A stretch of 64,000 nucleotides of DNA from Odontocerum albicorne (GCA_949825065.1 OX463845.1:21908516-21972515), one strand, 5' to 3'; counted from the stretch's first letter, positions 1 to 9,472 are shown. A program made the numbers and translations. The notes: generated by a model not told the origin, from the letters alone.

Positions 1-184
1 GGAATGGTAAGCTTGCCCATGTCATATAATATTATATGGTCAGTTGAAAAGCTAAAATGTCCTTTACTTCCCAAGTATTATATGGTCAGTTGAATTATAT
101 GGTCAGTTGAATTATATGGTCAGTTGAAAAGCTAAAATATCCTTTACTTCCCAAGCACTGATTACTTTAAGTGGATATGCTAAC

Positions 185-366
185 CTCGCTGATGCGTATT
201 CTGTCAGCAATGTTATGTATTCTCCTGATGGTGTTACGATGATGCCCCCAGAGGGCCCGGCTGCCTAAGGGCCTACCCCAACAAGAGCGCCTCTCGTGCT
301 CGCAGAGTGCGCCCAGTGCCCCCAACAATGTGCGGAGTGCTCTGGGGTTCTGCTGGGAAGTGTGCA
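185..366 (-). CDS. FBXO25/32: F-box protein 25/32 (atrogin-1) homologue, exon n+2 (partial gene)
   Basis: This is an internal coding exon of 182 bp on the minus strand. The acceptor 'gcag' lies just above 366 and the donor 'gttagc' begins just below 185. It enters with two bases completing a split valine codon and ends in phase 0. The peptide starts after the valine with HTSQQNPRALRTLL and contains CEHERRSCWGRPLGSRALW and HHRNTIRRIHNIADRI. In the FBXO25/FBXO32 family this aligns with the helical segment before the F-box (human FBXO25 'VLDDHHNPRLIKDLLQDL', from memory). Family members are substrate-receptor subunits of SCF (Skp1-Cullin-F-box) ubiquitin ligases; FBXO32 is the muscle-atrophy factor atrogin-1. 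It joins the exon at 832-1021 to read ...EEVAMQ-V-HTSQQ. The exon is markedly more GC-rich than its surroundings, with no stop and no frameshift. The F-box and C-terminal exons would lie beyond the left edge. FBXO25 and FBXO32 cannot be told apart from this stretch, because insects probably have one co-orthologue. Confidence 0.86.
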
Positions 367-465
367 CTGCAATATCATACATGTTTATTAATAATACCAA
401 GGAAGTTATATAATCTATATATGCTGTGCGAAGGAAGTATCTGAAAGACATGCATGGAAGGGTTC

Positions 466-640
466 TTATAATTATTTATTTGGTCCATTCATCTTATAGG
501 ATGGATCTTCCTCTTGCTCATTTTCTCCCCACTATTTTTGTGATCACCACCTTCTCCAGATTTTCATTATTCTTTCTGAAAATATTCCTAAAGTATGTCA
601 GGATTTTTTTCCCAAATTTTCCCACATTACAGGTATCTGC
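466..640 (-). mobile_element. LINE family B 3'-end fragment
   Basis: Minus-strand translation gives ILTYFRNIFRKNNENLEKVVITK followed, in part by frameshift, by a GR-rich segment ending DEWTK. This matches the C-terminal tail of a non-LTR retrotransposon reverse transcriptase ('GHV.R.N..SLEKLVI.....G.R.RGR....W.DQI'). Four more copies occur in the window. The fragment sits in the intron between the two F-box gene exons at 185-366 and 832-1021, on the same strand as the gene. Confidence 0.6.
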
Positions 641-831
641 ATGACCATAGTTAATGAGAGAAAAGGGAAGGTAGAGAGGCTGAAAATCATTTGAATCCAA
701 CTAAAACGGGTTATTATCAGTAAGATCCCAAGTAAAAATATTTTAGAGAAAAAAGGTCCAATCAAATGATGTCATAGATACTTATGATACCAATAATACA
801 ATATAATAATATGAGAAATAATAAGAAATAC

Positions 832-1021
832 CTTGCATTGCAACTTCTTCAATCATGGTGAGTAAAACTTTTTGAGCAGCCCCGGGTAGGGCTGTGAGCT
901 TTTGTCCAGTCATGAGAAGTTGCAGCAGAGCACAAATGTAATTGAACCTTCTCCCATCCTTCACTGCACTCATGAAATCTAATCGACGAACTGCTTCTGA
1001 AAGACCATTGAATCCGGCAAT
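832..1021 (-). CDS. FBXO25/32: F-box protein 25/32 (atrogin-1) homologue, exon n+1
   Basis: This is an internal exon of 190 bp on the minus strand. The acceptor 'ttttttcag' lies just above 1021 and the donor 'gtatttc' just below 832. It starts in phase 0 and ends one base into a codon, which exactly matches the two-base start of the exon at 185-366. The peptide reads IAGFNGLSEAVRRLDFMSAV, then RRFNYICALLQLL and ALPGAAQKVLLTMIEEVAMQ. These line up with human FBXO25 'GYCTLGEAFNRLDFSSAI', 'RRFNYVVKLLQLI' and 'SLSGVAQKNYFNILDKIV' (recalled). The residues RLDF, RRFNY, LLQL and GAAQK are family hallmarks. This is the strongest identification in the window. It is a host gene and not a transposon: the reading frame is clean, the splice sites are canonical, and the introns on both sides hold unrelated transposon insertions. 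Confidence 0.92.
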
Positions 1022-1155
1022 CTGAAAAAAGACCCAATTATGATTTTTTATAGTAGAACATCATTTAGACATTGATCAAATAGGGCATATAAAAGACGTA
1101 GAAAAAGTAAAAGAATATTACACAATTTGTATTCAAATATTGTACTATTTTGTTT

Positions 1156-1615
1156 AGATGACCTCCGTGGCCTTGTAGGTAAGATGCCTGTTCTTCAGTC
1201 CAGGGGTAGCGAGTTTCATTCCCATTGGTACCCAGATTTTTTAGAAGGATTCCAGTCGGGTTTTTCTTTAACCCTGAGAGATCGGCGCACTGCTATAGCA
1301 GTGGAAGAAATTTGTTCTACCCTTGTATTCTAAATGAATATCTTTCATTTAGAATACAAGGGTACATATTCTAAAATATATTTATGTTGTAAAAATATAT
1401 TTTTTTTGTTTTTTTGTTGTTTAAAATAAATATTTATCACGAACGTCCGAATCGTAAATATATCTCAGCACTAGATAGACAATTATATTTTTTTCTCGTA
1501 GCGCTCTCAGGGTTAAGGTCTCTTTAACATAGTATCTGGTTGGTTAGATAAGATTTCATCATGGCAATAAACCTGCCAGATTGTACTGTATACAATTAAA
1601 GTGTAATACAATACT
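1156..1615 (+). mobile_element. SINE-1 copy split by a piggyBac MITE
   Basis: This is the best record of SINE-1 structure here. The tRNA-derived head begins 'gacctccgtggcc', has an A-box-like 'taggtaagatg' and B-box-like 'gagtttcattcccattgg'. The body follows ('gattccagtcgg'), and the 3' part at 1513-1615 ends 'cattttaaagtgtaatacaata'-like ('acaattaaagtgtaataca'). The body is interrupted at 'tttaacc...ggttaagg' by the MITE at 1272-1512; removing that insert and one TTAA restores the normal SINE order. The SINE abuts LINE B at 1632. Confidence 0.85.
1272..1512. mobile_element. piggyBac-type MITE with TTAA target duplication
   Basis: The element is 241 bp. It is flanked by TTAA at 1268-1271 and 1513-1516 and ends in inverted repeats CCCTGAGAG...CTCTCAGGG. 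A TTAA target site and CCCT termini are diagnostic of the piggyBac superfamily. The target lies inside SINE-1. Internally there is a perfect inverted repeat with 19-bp arms at 1319-1337 and 1345-1363 and a 7-bp loop. There is no transposase coding capacity, so mobilisation would have needed a full-length relative. Confidence 0.88.
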
Positions 1616-1631
1616 TTTTGGCGAGTGATTA

Positions 1632-2110
1632 TTTTTCTTCATCGCATGCTCAATTCTGTGTCATGGTCCTCTTCTAGGTTTGGAACTTAATGCACCATCT
1701 GTTTCAATCTTTCCTGGTCCTGGGCCATGTTGAATTCAGCATTTAAAGAAGATCCAGTTAATTACTTTATTTGGTCTATCCATCTTACAAGACACCATCT
1801 TCTTGCTTGTTTTCCCTCAACTTGTTCCTTGCTTATTTTCCCGTGATCTCTAGGCTTGCATTATCCTTTTTGGCGACATACCCAAAGTATGTAAGGATCC
1901 ATTTCTTACATGCTATTGAAAGTCTTTCGGTAATCTCTAGTTCTTGAATGATAGAGACAATGGTGCACTTTACGGTCCACGTGATACAGAGAATCCGCCT
2001 CCAGCACCACATCTCTTTTCAATTTCACAATCACATCTCAATTTTGTTTAAAGTAGGGATTGAGAATATGCCGCTTTTGAAGCATATAGTAATGATCTTT
2101 TCTCGTTTTT
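1632..2110 (-). mobile_element. LINE family B 3' fragment
   Basis: Read on the minus strand this is the C-terminus and 3' end of a non-LTR reverse transcriptase. Key parts are a 'WCWRRILCITW' -like segment near 1990-2010, 'GYVAKKDNASLE' near 1850-1890, and 'NMAQDQERLKQMVH' near 1690-1730. It starts next to the SINE-1 tail at 1615, separated by a short linker. The same order is seen at 14835-14852 and, inverted, at 23650-23668. It is degenerate, with several frameshifts. Confidence 0.65.
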
Positions 2111-3862
2111 TTCTGTAATTCATTACGTTCCTCTTTCTAGTGACATTTGTCATAAGTGAATCTTCTGCAGACTTCCCAGGAAGGCGTAGAGACAGGACCT
2201 TCTTGACCATTGGAATAATAGGGCTGCAGCCCTAGGACGCCGGCCGCCGCCACCTCATAAGGGTGTTATATTTATTTATTTTTCTTGATAAAATCGTCTT
2301 TTACACTTTTATTCCATGGTAAATTTATCAATTTCAATTTAATTTATACATTAATTGTTTTAAAATGGTATGTATATACATGTTAAATTTATAGCCATAT
2401 TTCATTAACGAAAGTATAATAAAAAATATCATGTGTAATACAGCCAAAAACACAATTTACACTTATAATATAATATAAAATTCACAAAATATAACAACAC
2501 TTCAGGACAAAAAAAAAAAAATTAATATGTAAAATAAAAAAAGCAAAACATGTAATAGTCAATAGAAATTGTTTATACTGTAGAAATAGCATATAATCAT
2601 GTATTATATTGTATATAAAAAAGGTTAAATTTCAGAAGAATGAAATAATTAATAAACTAAAATAACAATAATAATACAAGTATTTTGATCAAAATATAAA
2701 AAATGAGATTTTTTTAATTATGAAAAAGGGCACCTGATATTATTAGCTAGGGCACTTAAATGTGTCATATTAGAACGGCCCTGTGTAGAGATGTATGTAC
2801 ATGAGCAATATGTGGAGAGATGTATGTACATCACCACACAACTGTTAGAATTTTTGTCTTCCAGCCTGATGGTTTCGGATTTTATTCCCGGTGGTACAAA
2901 AAATGGTTTTATCACAAAAGGTTTTACATATTTCTGGTAGGTTTGAATAATTTGTCACATGAGCCGGTCTTTCTTTTCTTGGAAGAAGGTGGAACACAGT
3001 AGTTCTAACGCCGTACCTCAACATATTTAGCTTGTATCACGCCTCCTAGGTGAGAAACCGCTACATTTTTTTAAAGAATAGATAAGACTAAAGTCATAAG
3101 TATCCGTATACCCACGAATACTGGGTGGAAAAATGCAAGTTCAGTGCGTTACCGCGCGGCCACGCCCCTTACATTACAAATAAGTCATGCAGTAGGCTGA
3201 AATTCAAACCAAATAGATAATCCAGAGCTCTTATTTGCCTATTTCACCCAATGAAAATGCATCTCAACGCATTTACTGCTGACTAAAATACCTTCATATT
3301 AATACGAGTATTATGCTGAAAAACTCGCAACGTATATTACCAACTCATTTTCGCGAGCTGATATGAAAATTAAGTAATTTATTTTTGGACCACAACAAAC
3401 AAAGAAGGCAATACAACGCTCAAGGAGCGTTGTACGTATTTAATGAATACTCATATGAACGAACAAAGCATGGTCTTAATACGCAGCGTGTTACGAGACG
3501 AGAAAACAATAAATAAAAACTGTACGCTAAGAAAACTCGTGGGAATAATAATTACACAAAAATTCACGAATAGAAATCGAGATAAAAAATTATGTATGTA
3601 AGTCATTAAACTTTTTGAAAATCGAAATGAATTAGGGGCACAAAAGGTAACCGCAATAATTAGGGGGTACAAAAGGTATTTGGTTAGACTCAGAATCGTT
3701 TTTTTTATTCCTAGTACATGGATAAATGTTTTTTTTACAAATTGAAAATTTCAACAAGAAGTGGTTGGTCCTCATAAAAATCTGTATAGAATATAAGATA
3801 AATTATTTTCTTAGCTATTCTGCGTCTCGCGAAAAAGCCTTGACTCTAGAATTCAAGTGGAA
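2111..3862. other. AT-rich intronic sequence with small repeat fragments
   Basis: No coding exon is recognised. At 2220-2265 there is a short GC-rich patch that includes 'gggctgcagccc'. At 2770 onward 'gagatgtatgtacat' is duplicated. At 2850-2900 a B-box-like 'ttcggattttattcccgg' suggests a SINE relic. At 3080-3175 a stretch ('atactgggtggaaaaatgc', 'ttaccgcgcggccacg') resembles the SINE-3 relics at 13600-13765 and 46105-46240. The remainder is A/T-rich with no feature I can name. Confidence 0.4.
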
Positions 3863-4109
3863 TGTCCATGAATACAGAATTCCTCTTGATTTCATGTGAA
3901 AGAAGGATAATAGTAAAGAGGAATAGACGTATCTGGAAGAATGTTAATGAATACACAATTCCTCTTAAATTCACGTGGAGAAGGATAGTGAAGAGGAAGA
4001 GGCAAACCTGGAACGATGTCCATGAACACAGAATTCCTCTTGAATTCTTGTGGAGAAGTATAGTGAGGAGGGAGAGACGAACCTGTAAGAATTTCCATGA
4101 ATGCGGATA
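3863..4109. repeat. Tandem repeat, about three 75-bp units, open in frame on both strands
   Basis: Units begin with 'tgaatacagaattcctctt', 'tgaatacacaattcctctt' and 'tgaacacagaattcctctt', followed by a purine-rich half ('gagaggatagtgaagagg'-like) and 'acctggaacgatgtcc'. The period of 75 bp is 25 codons, so an 85-codon frame stays open on the plus strand (WRRIVKRKRQTW, then WRSIVRRERRTC). An 85-codon frame is also open on the minus strand. I see no known domain. It could be a small coding repeat, but the divergence includes ordinary substitutions and no splice or start context supports a gene. Confidence 0.6.
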
Positions 4110-4119
4110 TACCCAATAA

Positions 4120-4806
4120 GCTGATTACGTTTTTCATATTATCCACCAATCTATAAGTCTCGTCAAATTTAAAAAAGAGGGATATTACCTATAAAAATAT
4201 AATATCATTGTATTCTACAATATTATTAGATCAATACTAATCAGTACGTACTGATTGGGAAGCACGGTTTTGGTATGAAACGAAAAATTCTAAAAAAATA
4301 GAATCATAACTGAAGGTAAAGAAAGATTATTATTTGAGGTCTGCATTAGATACACATAATATGAGTATTATTTTCACGCTTAATTCAGATTCAACAAGAA
4401 TGGCGTAATACGAGTGTTATTTATTACACAGAGTTACTCTTCACGTTACTTTCACATCGTTTACGGTTGACGAGCGAGCAAAAATTGCGGTTATCACGAG
4501 CGGAATCGGACGGCGAAATTATATGCAATATACATATTGTATGTGATAAGTACTCGTATATGTAGGCAAGCCTATAAATAATCACGATAGACAAAATATA
4601 TAATATAAAGCGTCATTTATCGAGATACCTCAATTCTATAACTCTTGAACAACATTTTCTCAAGAATCAAACTCACGATTTGAAGGAGAAAATTTTTAAT
4701 TTAGATAGGCATGAAAATAAAATTGAGATATTTTTACTTAAGTTACTTAAAAATGTGGCGGGAGAACGAATCAGATTGCATTTTCGAACCTTGTTCGCCT
4801 ATTATA
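4120..4806. other. Intronic sequence, no feature recognised
   Basis: AT-rich non-coding DNA within the long intron of the F-box gene. The only notable point is one TACTCGTA motif at 4551. Confidence 0.4.
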
Positions 4807-5168
4807 CGAGGGTTGCTACTTAAGTTTTGAGATATGGCAACAAGTCGAGCACTCAAAACATCGAATTGATGGGTCATCCGCCGTACATCCCTGATTTAGC
4901 ACCCAATGACTTCTTTTTATTCTCGAACATCAAAAGTAAATTGCAAGGTCAACGTTTTTCGACGCCTGAAGAAGCGGTTGATGCGTTCAAAACGCATGTT
5001 TTTTAAATTACCTCATTCGGAGTGGAAAAAGTGCTTCGAAAATTGGTTCAAACGCATGCAAAAGTGTATTGATTTTCATGGAGAGTATTTTGAAAAACAA
5101 TAAAGCCATTTTCGATGATAAATATTTGTTTTTACTTGTCTGTCTCAAAATTTAAGTAGCAACCCTCG
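4807..5168 (+). mobile_element. mariner (Tc1/mariner) internal-deletion copy
   Basis: The element is 362 bp and is flanked by TA dinucleotides at 4805-4806 and 5169-5170. Terminal inverted repeats start CGAGGGTTGCTACTTAA at the left and end TTAAGTAGCAACCCTCG at the right. Between them only the C-terminal part of the transposase is left. It begins GHPPYIPDLAPNDFFLF, which carries the third catalytic aspartate region of a DD34D transposase. After a frameshift at a T-run near 5000 comes SEWKKCFENWFKRMQKCID and EYFEKQ. The first two catalytic aspartates and the DNA-binding domain are deleted, so this is a non-autonomous derivative. Confidence 0.93.
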
Positions 5169-5332
5169 TACGTATGAGTGTCGCACCTTCTCGAGAAAAA
5201 TAACATATTAAAAAAAATTACAATTTATGAAGTATTTTTTTTAAATATTCTAGATTTTCAATAAGAAATGTGCCACAAATGCAAAACAGACGCGCACCAC
5301 TAGACTGCACAGTATACCACTATGGTCTAACT

Positions 5333-5946
5333 CAGGGTTTCTCAACCCTGTACCCGCTGAGCTATTTGCATGCACCCGCTACAAAGTATAGGGTGTCCCA
5401 AAATGTATCATTCTATTTGTTTTTATTATAACTTTTAATATAATGGGAATAAAAGTTATAATAAAAACAAATGGGATTATAAAATTTTGACACCCTATAT
5501 TTAATAATAAAAAATCACAATTTAATCTAAAAAGTATTTTTTTAATAATACCTATTGTTTATTGAAATCGTAAATATGAGTATTTAAACATTTATGTCAT
5601 TTTACGAAAATGTTCTAATTCCACTGTCTGTGAGTTCAAGGGTTACAAGTGCCAAATTTCTGTACTTGTTTAGGTATGTATTTTATCTGTTGGTAACCGG
5701 TTTATCCTAAATGCAGTGTTGCGCCACATTACGTGTTGTCACCGCGTTTGATTTTTTCTTACAAATATTTTACACTAAAATGAACCTATCATTTCAACAA
5801 CGATTGGGAAGAAGACTATTGTTTTATCCAAACTAAGGAGAAATGTGTTTGCTTAATATGCCTTTTTTAGAAATCCGGCTTTCACCCGCCACTATTTTCC
5901 TATATCACGAATGCGCCCGCAACCACGATTAGGTTGAGAGCCCCTG
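5333..5946. mobile_element. hAT-type MITE with 8-bp target duplication
   Basis: The 614-bp element is bounded by identical 8-bp copies of GTCTAACT at 5325-5332 and 5947-5954. Its termini CAGGGTTTCTCAACC and (complemented) CAGGGGCTCTCAACC are typical of hAT elements. It contains 'acccgctgagc' near the left and 'cacccgccactat' near the right end, and no transposase. A smaller TA-flanked hairpin MITE is inserted at 5391-5495. Confidence 0.88.
5391..5495. mobile_element. Small snap-back MITE nested in the hAT MITE
   Basis: This is a 105-bp near-perfect hairpin flanked by TA at 5389-5390 and 5496-5497. The ends read GGGTGTCCCAAAA and TTTTGACACCC. The arms share ATTTGTTTTTATTATAACTT and its complement. 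TA flanks and this size suggest a Tc1/mariner-type MITE. No coding capacity. Confidence 0.75.
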
Positions 5947-6235
5947 GTCTAACTGTTTATGCTCTCGAAATAAATTTTCTATCACTTTTCTATAAAAAAA
6001 AAAAAAAGATTTTAAGTTTGTCACTTTTCTTGAAAAGGTGCGATATGCAAGAAACCGTAGTTCTATGTGTCTTTTTAAACAAATGAAGTTAAAAATATAG
6101 TTTTTTGAGATCTCGTGATATAACTAACGACAGGGTTTAAAATAAAAAAAATAAACTATTGGATAATTTGTATTAAAGGCAACCTTACGAAAACTGGCCC
6201 CCTACTGAAGAAAGTCGAGATTTTTTCTGTGAAAT

Positions 6236-7025
6236 TATTATCTGTGAGTCAAGCAATTATGAAAATGTTAAGCTTTCTGTTCAAAAAAATTGTATCTGAA
6301 TATGTCAATGTTCTACCGTGACACGTATTATAGAATACATATATGTTACATACGCAGTAAATCGCTCGATTCTTCGGAAAATGATTATTTGTGAGCCAAA
6401 CTATTGAGAAAATGTTAAGCATTTATGTACATAAAAATTGTATTCGACTAAAAATTTCTGCTTCGAGGCGTATTACAGAATAACATATACGTAGTAAATT
6501 GTGAGATTATTCCAAAAATAATTGTGTAAGTCAAGCTATTAAAGAAATATTAAGCATTTATGGACATCAAAATTGTATCCGACTAAATCTGCTTCTATAC
6601 GTATTACAGAATAGCATATGGTAGTAAATTGGGAGATTCTTCCAAAAATGATTATCTGTGAGTCAAGCTATTAAGGAAATATTAAGCATTTCTGTACATC
6701 AAAATTGTATCCGACTAAATCTGCTTCTATACGTATTACAGAATAGCACATGGTAGTAAATTGGGAGATTCTTCCAAAAATGATTATCTGTGAGTCAAGC
6801 TATTAAGGAAATATTAAGCATTTATATACATCAAAATTGTATCCGACTAAATCTGCTTCGACACGTATTACAGAATAACACATGGAAGTAAATCGCGAAA
6901 TTCTTCCAAAATGATTATCTGTGAGTCAAGTTATTAAGGGAATATTAAGTAATTGTATATCAAAACTGTATTCGACTAAATGTTCTACTTGGAAACGTAT
7001 TACATATATGTAGTACACTTGAATA
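6236..7025. repeat. Satellite-like tandem array, about six units of ~131-147 bp
   Basis: Units start 'attatctgtgagtcaagc' and contain 'aaattgtatccgactaaat' and 'acgtattacagaata'. Starts are near 6236, 6383, 6519, 6651, 6783 and 6914. The last units are nearly regular (periods 132 and 131), while the leftmost units are more diverged. Its right end lies about 100 bp from the F-box exon at 7124. Confidence 0.88.
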
Positions 7026-7123
7026 TGTATATTATTCGGTAATACGAAAACCTGCAAAAGAAAATATGAAAATAATGTGAATGGAAATATGAATAGACGC
7101 ATGATAGAAAACAAGAAGCTCAC

Positions 7124-7220
7124 CTCTCTGGTGCACTTGATGGTGATGCGACAGTGCGGAGGCACATTTGGACATATGTTCTCCGCATTAGAAGTTGATT
7201 CGTCTGATAAATCACTGTCC
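7124..7220 (-). CDS. FBXO25/32: F-box protein 25/32 (atrogin-1) homologue, upstream exon n
   Basis: This exon of 97 bp on the minus strand has its acceptor 'cag' at 7223-7221 and its donor 'gtgagc' just below 7124. One base completes a split codon, then the peptide runs DSDLSDESTSNAENICP, NVPPHCRITIKCTRE and ends in phase 0. Joined to the exon at 832-1021 it reads KCTRE-IAGFNGLSEA without a break. This junction and the matching phase are the main evidence, since the serine- and acid-rich segment itself is poorly conserved in the family. The intron to the next exon is about 6.1 kb. It holds a SINE, piggyBac, mariner and hAT MITEs, and a satellite-like array. The preceding exon, expected to encode the N-terminal 'DWRSPG' region, must end two bases into a codon. 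I did not find it in the window. Confidence 0.82.
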
Positions 7221-7380
7221 CTGGAATAAAGAAAATAAATGATTATAGGAAAAATGATTCTAATGCGATTGTTGGCAGTTCACACACAATCTGACGATAT
7301 ATGCTATTTAAGAAAACAAAACTATTTCAACGAATTACGAGTAAAGCCTTAAAATATTAAGTTACTTTTTTACTATGTTT

Positions 7381-7602
7381 ATATAGGTTAGTTAGGGATT
7401 AATTTAAAGAAGGCTGTTGATTTGTTTATTGGATGGTAAACACCAACATTATTTATACAGGTTAGTTAGGGATTCATTTAAAGAAGGCTGTTGATTTGTT
7501 TATTGGATGATAAACACCAACATTATTTATATAGGTTACTTAGGGATTCATTTAAAGAAGGCTGTTGTTTTGTTTATTGGATGGTAAACACCAACATTAT
7601 TT
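7381..7602. repeat. Minisatellite, exactly three 74-bp units
   Basis: Units begin at 7381, 7455 and 7529 with 'ataaggttagttaggg'-like sequence (ATATAGGTTAGTTAGGGATT in the first) and contain 'aaagaaggctgttg' and 'aaacaccaacattattt'. They are almost identical, so the array is young. It lies 160 bp upstream, on the minus strand, of the F-box exon at 7124-7220. Confidence 0.92.
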
Positions 7603-8546
7603 ATCAAGTCATAGCGATAACTTAAAGCACAGTCGAAGAAAATATGGTCAATATAATCATCAAGACTTCATTCACAAATAATGGCCAGTATGTGATGATA
7701 ACTTGCAACAGTACAATGACTAATACGTAAGCGATACAAAATAGATACTCATATTTTTACTAACTTGATTAAGGAAAATGGGTCAGAAGACATGTTTTTT
7801 GGTTCAAAAACCTATATAAATAATTTATTCTAGTTCGAAGGGCAGTAAATTAAGTCTTGTATTATATTGTAAATACGAGTATTTTTGTTATATAGTAAAA
7901 CCTGGTGGGCTTATTACCATATAGAAATGTTTACCAACTAACCAGAAATATATTAAAAAGGCTTTAGGTGAAAGTCCGCAATCCCTAGGCTGGAATACAG
8001 ACGTATTGTCAATTAGGTCACAGAGGTCACTAAGATAATTTTCAATCTCCAACTTCCAAAGTGAAGATTGTCGTGATGATTTTCACCCTCCAACATAAAA
8101 TTGCATCCATGAAAAAGCAGCCCTAATAAGGTTAGTTGTGATTTTATTCACGTTTACGAATGCCTTAAAACACACAATTGTTTAGGCCAAGCGGTCCTTA
8201 AAATTTTTAAAGCGTAAATTTGATTACACGATAAAATTTGCACTAACATATATAACACGACGAAACCGATAAAAAAATATTTCAGTGAGAAATACAGCTC
8301 GTATCCGACCGTTTCTTCCAATAAATAACATACAAGTAGGTACACCAAATTATTAATTCGTAAGGATTCCTACCGAAAAGATTGCGATCGGTATATCAAT
8401 GTTATATTTAAGAGACGAATGGCTCAACCTTTTCTGACATGTTTCCGTTGGTTGTCTGAATCAGTTTTTAGAGGGTTTAAAAACATATACAATATTTTTT
8501 TATAATTTTATCATTTACATATATATTCATATGTTATCTTGCTTAT
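7603..8546. other. Non-coding stretch with one decayed SINE-1
   Basis: Besides the reverse SINE-1 at about 7866-8034 I see nothing. Short open frames here show no family resemblance. Confidence 0.4.
7866..8034 (-). mobile_element. SINE-1, reverse, diverged
   Basis: The order 'aacctggtgggcttatt', 'accaactaaccagaaatat', 'aaaaggctttaggtgaaa' and the tRNA-like head 'ggtcacagaggtcac' is SINE-1 on the minus strand. The tail carries the motif TACGAGTA at 7874. Removing 6 bp there improves the match to other SINE-1 tails. Confidence 0.75.
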
Positions 8547-8781
8547 ATCCGGAGGCATGGGACACTGGTTGTAATTCATAGTCCAACCTAAATATCCGGA
8601 GGCATGGGACACTAGTTGTAATTCATAGTCCAACCTAAATATCCGGAGGCATGGGACACTGGTTGTAATTCATAGTCCAACCTAAATATCCGGAGGCATG
8701 GAACACTGGTTGTAATTCATAGTCCAACCTAAATATCCGGAGGCATGGGACACTGGTTGTAATTTATAGTCCAACCTAAAT
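8547..8781. repeat. Minisatellite, five exact 47-bp units
   Basis: Unit starts are 8547, 8594, 8641, 8688 and 8735. Each unit begins 'atccggaggcatgggacac' and ends 'agtccaacctaaat', with only single-base differences. There are no unique spacers, so this is not a CRISPR array. It is followed at about 8838 by a short CA microsatellite. Confidence 0.95.
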
Positions 8782-9075
8782 AATAAGTTTCCCGGAAAGT
8801 AGTTTAGTATTTCTCGGATAGATGTCGCTAATAATAATACACATACACACACACATACACACACTCACCCACATTGTATTTTGTTACAAATAATTGAGTT
8901 TATTTTAATGTTGTAAGTTTAATCTAAGTGTAATCATCGTTTTATTGCTAACAGAAATTAAAAATATATTAAAATTAAAACTAAATCTATTAAGAACATT
9001 ATACAATTCAAAATATAATTTCTTTAAAAACAAATAAAACACAAAAAAACTGATTTGCAATTTAGCAACGATGTT

Positions 9076-9140
9076 GTTGACTACCTTCGTGGTTTGGTTG
9101 GTAAAACGTTTCGGGTTCGATCACCAAAAAAGGGGTCCAA
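9076..9140 (+). mobile_element. SINE-1 head fragment
   Basis: 'gactaccttcgtggtttgg' followed by 'ttggtaaaacg' and the B-box-like 'cgggttcgatcacc' matches the tRNA-derived head of SINE-1. The body is missing. Confidence 0.6.
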
Positions 9141-9472
9141 TATGATTAATCACATAAGGCCTTTAAATATTTATGAGGTAGGCTGGAATCAATTGTCATA
9201 TAGCGATAAGCCAAATTATATAGTATACAACCGAATTATAATCCAACACAAAGATGCTATGAATGTAGTAAAAAAATGTATAAAGAATAATACTTTACAT
9301 AAAACCATTTGGTAGTCATGAAACAATAGGTATTACAAAACGGTTTTGTAACTTTTCCAATTATGTATATGACTGATAGGACGGGATTACTTTTGTACAA
9401 ACGAAAATGTATAATAATGAAAATAAAATGAATAGAGGTTTTGGTGCCGCGTGCTCGTCCGCTCTGAACATG

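Noticed and set aside
2215..2790. Possible hAT element between 'gggctgcagccc' and 'gaacggccctgtg'
   Set aside because: The ends are only loosely complementary and I could not find an 8-bp duplication.
8547..8781. Regular 47-bp direct repeats that could suggest a CRISPR array
   Set aside because: There are no spacers between units; the array is contiguous tandem DNA in a eukaryotic intron. The same holds for 7381-7602, 32012-32295 and 32988-33660.
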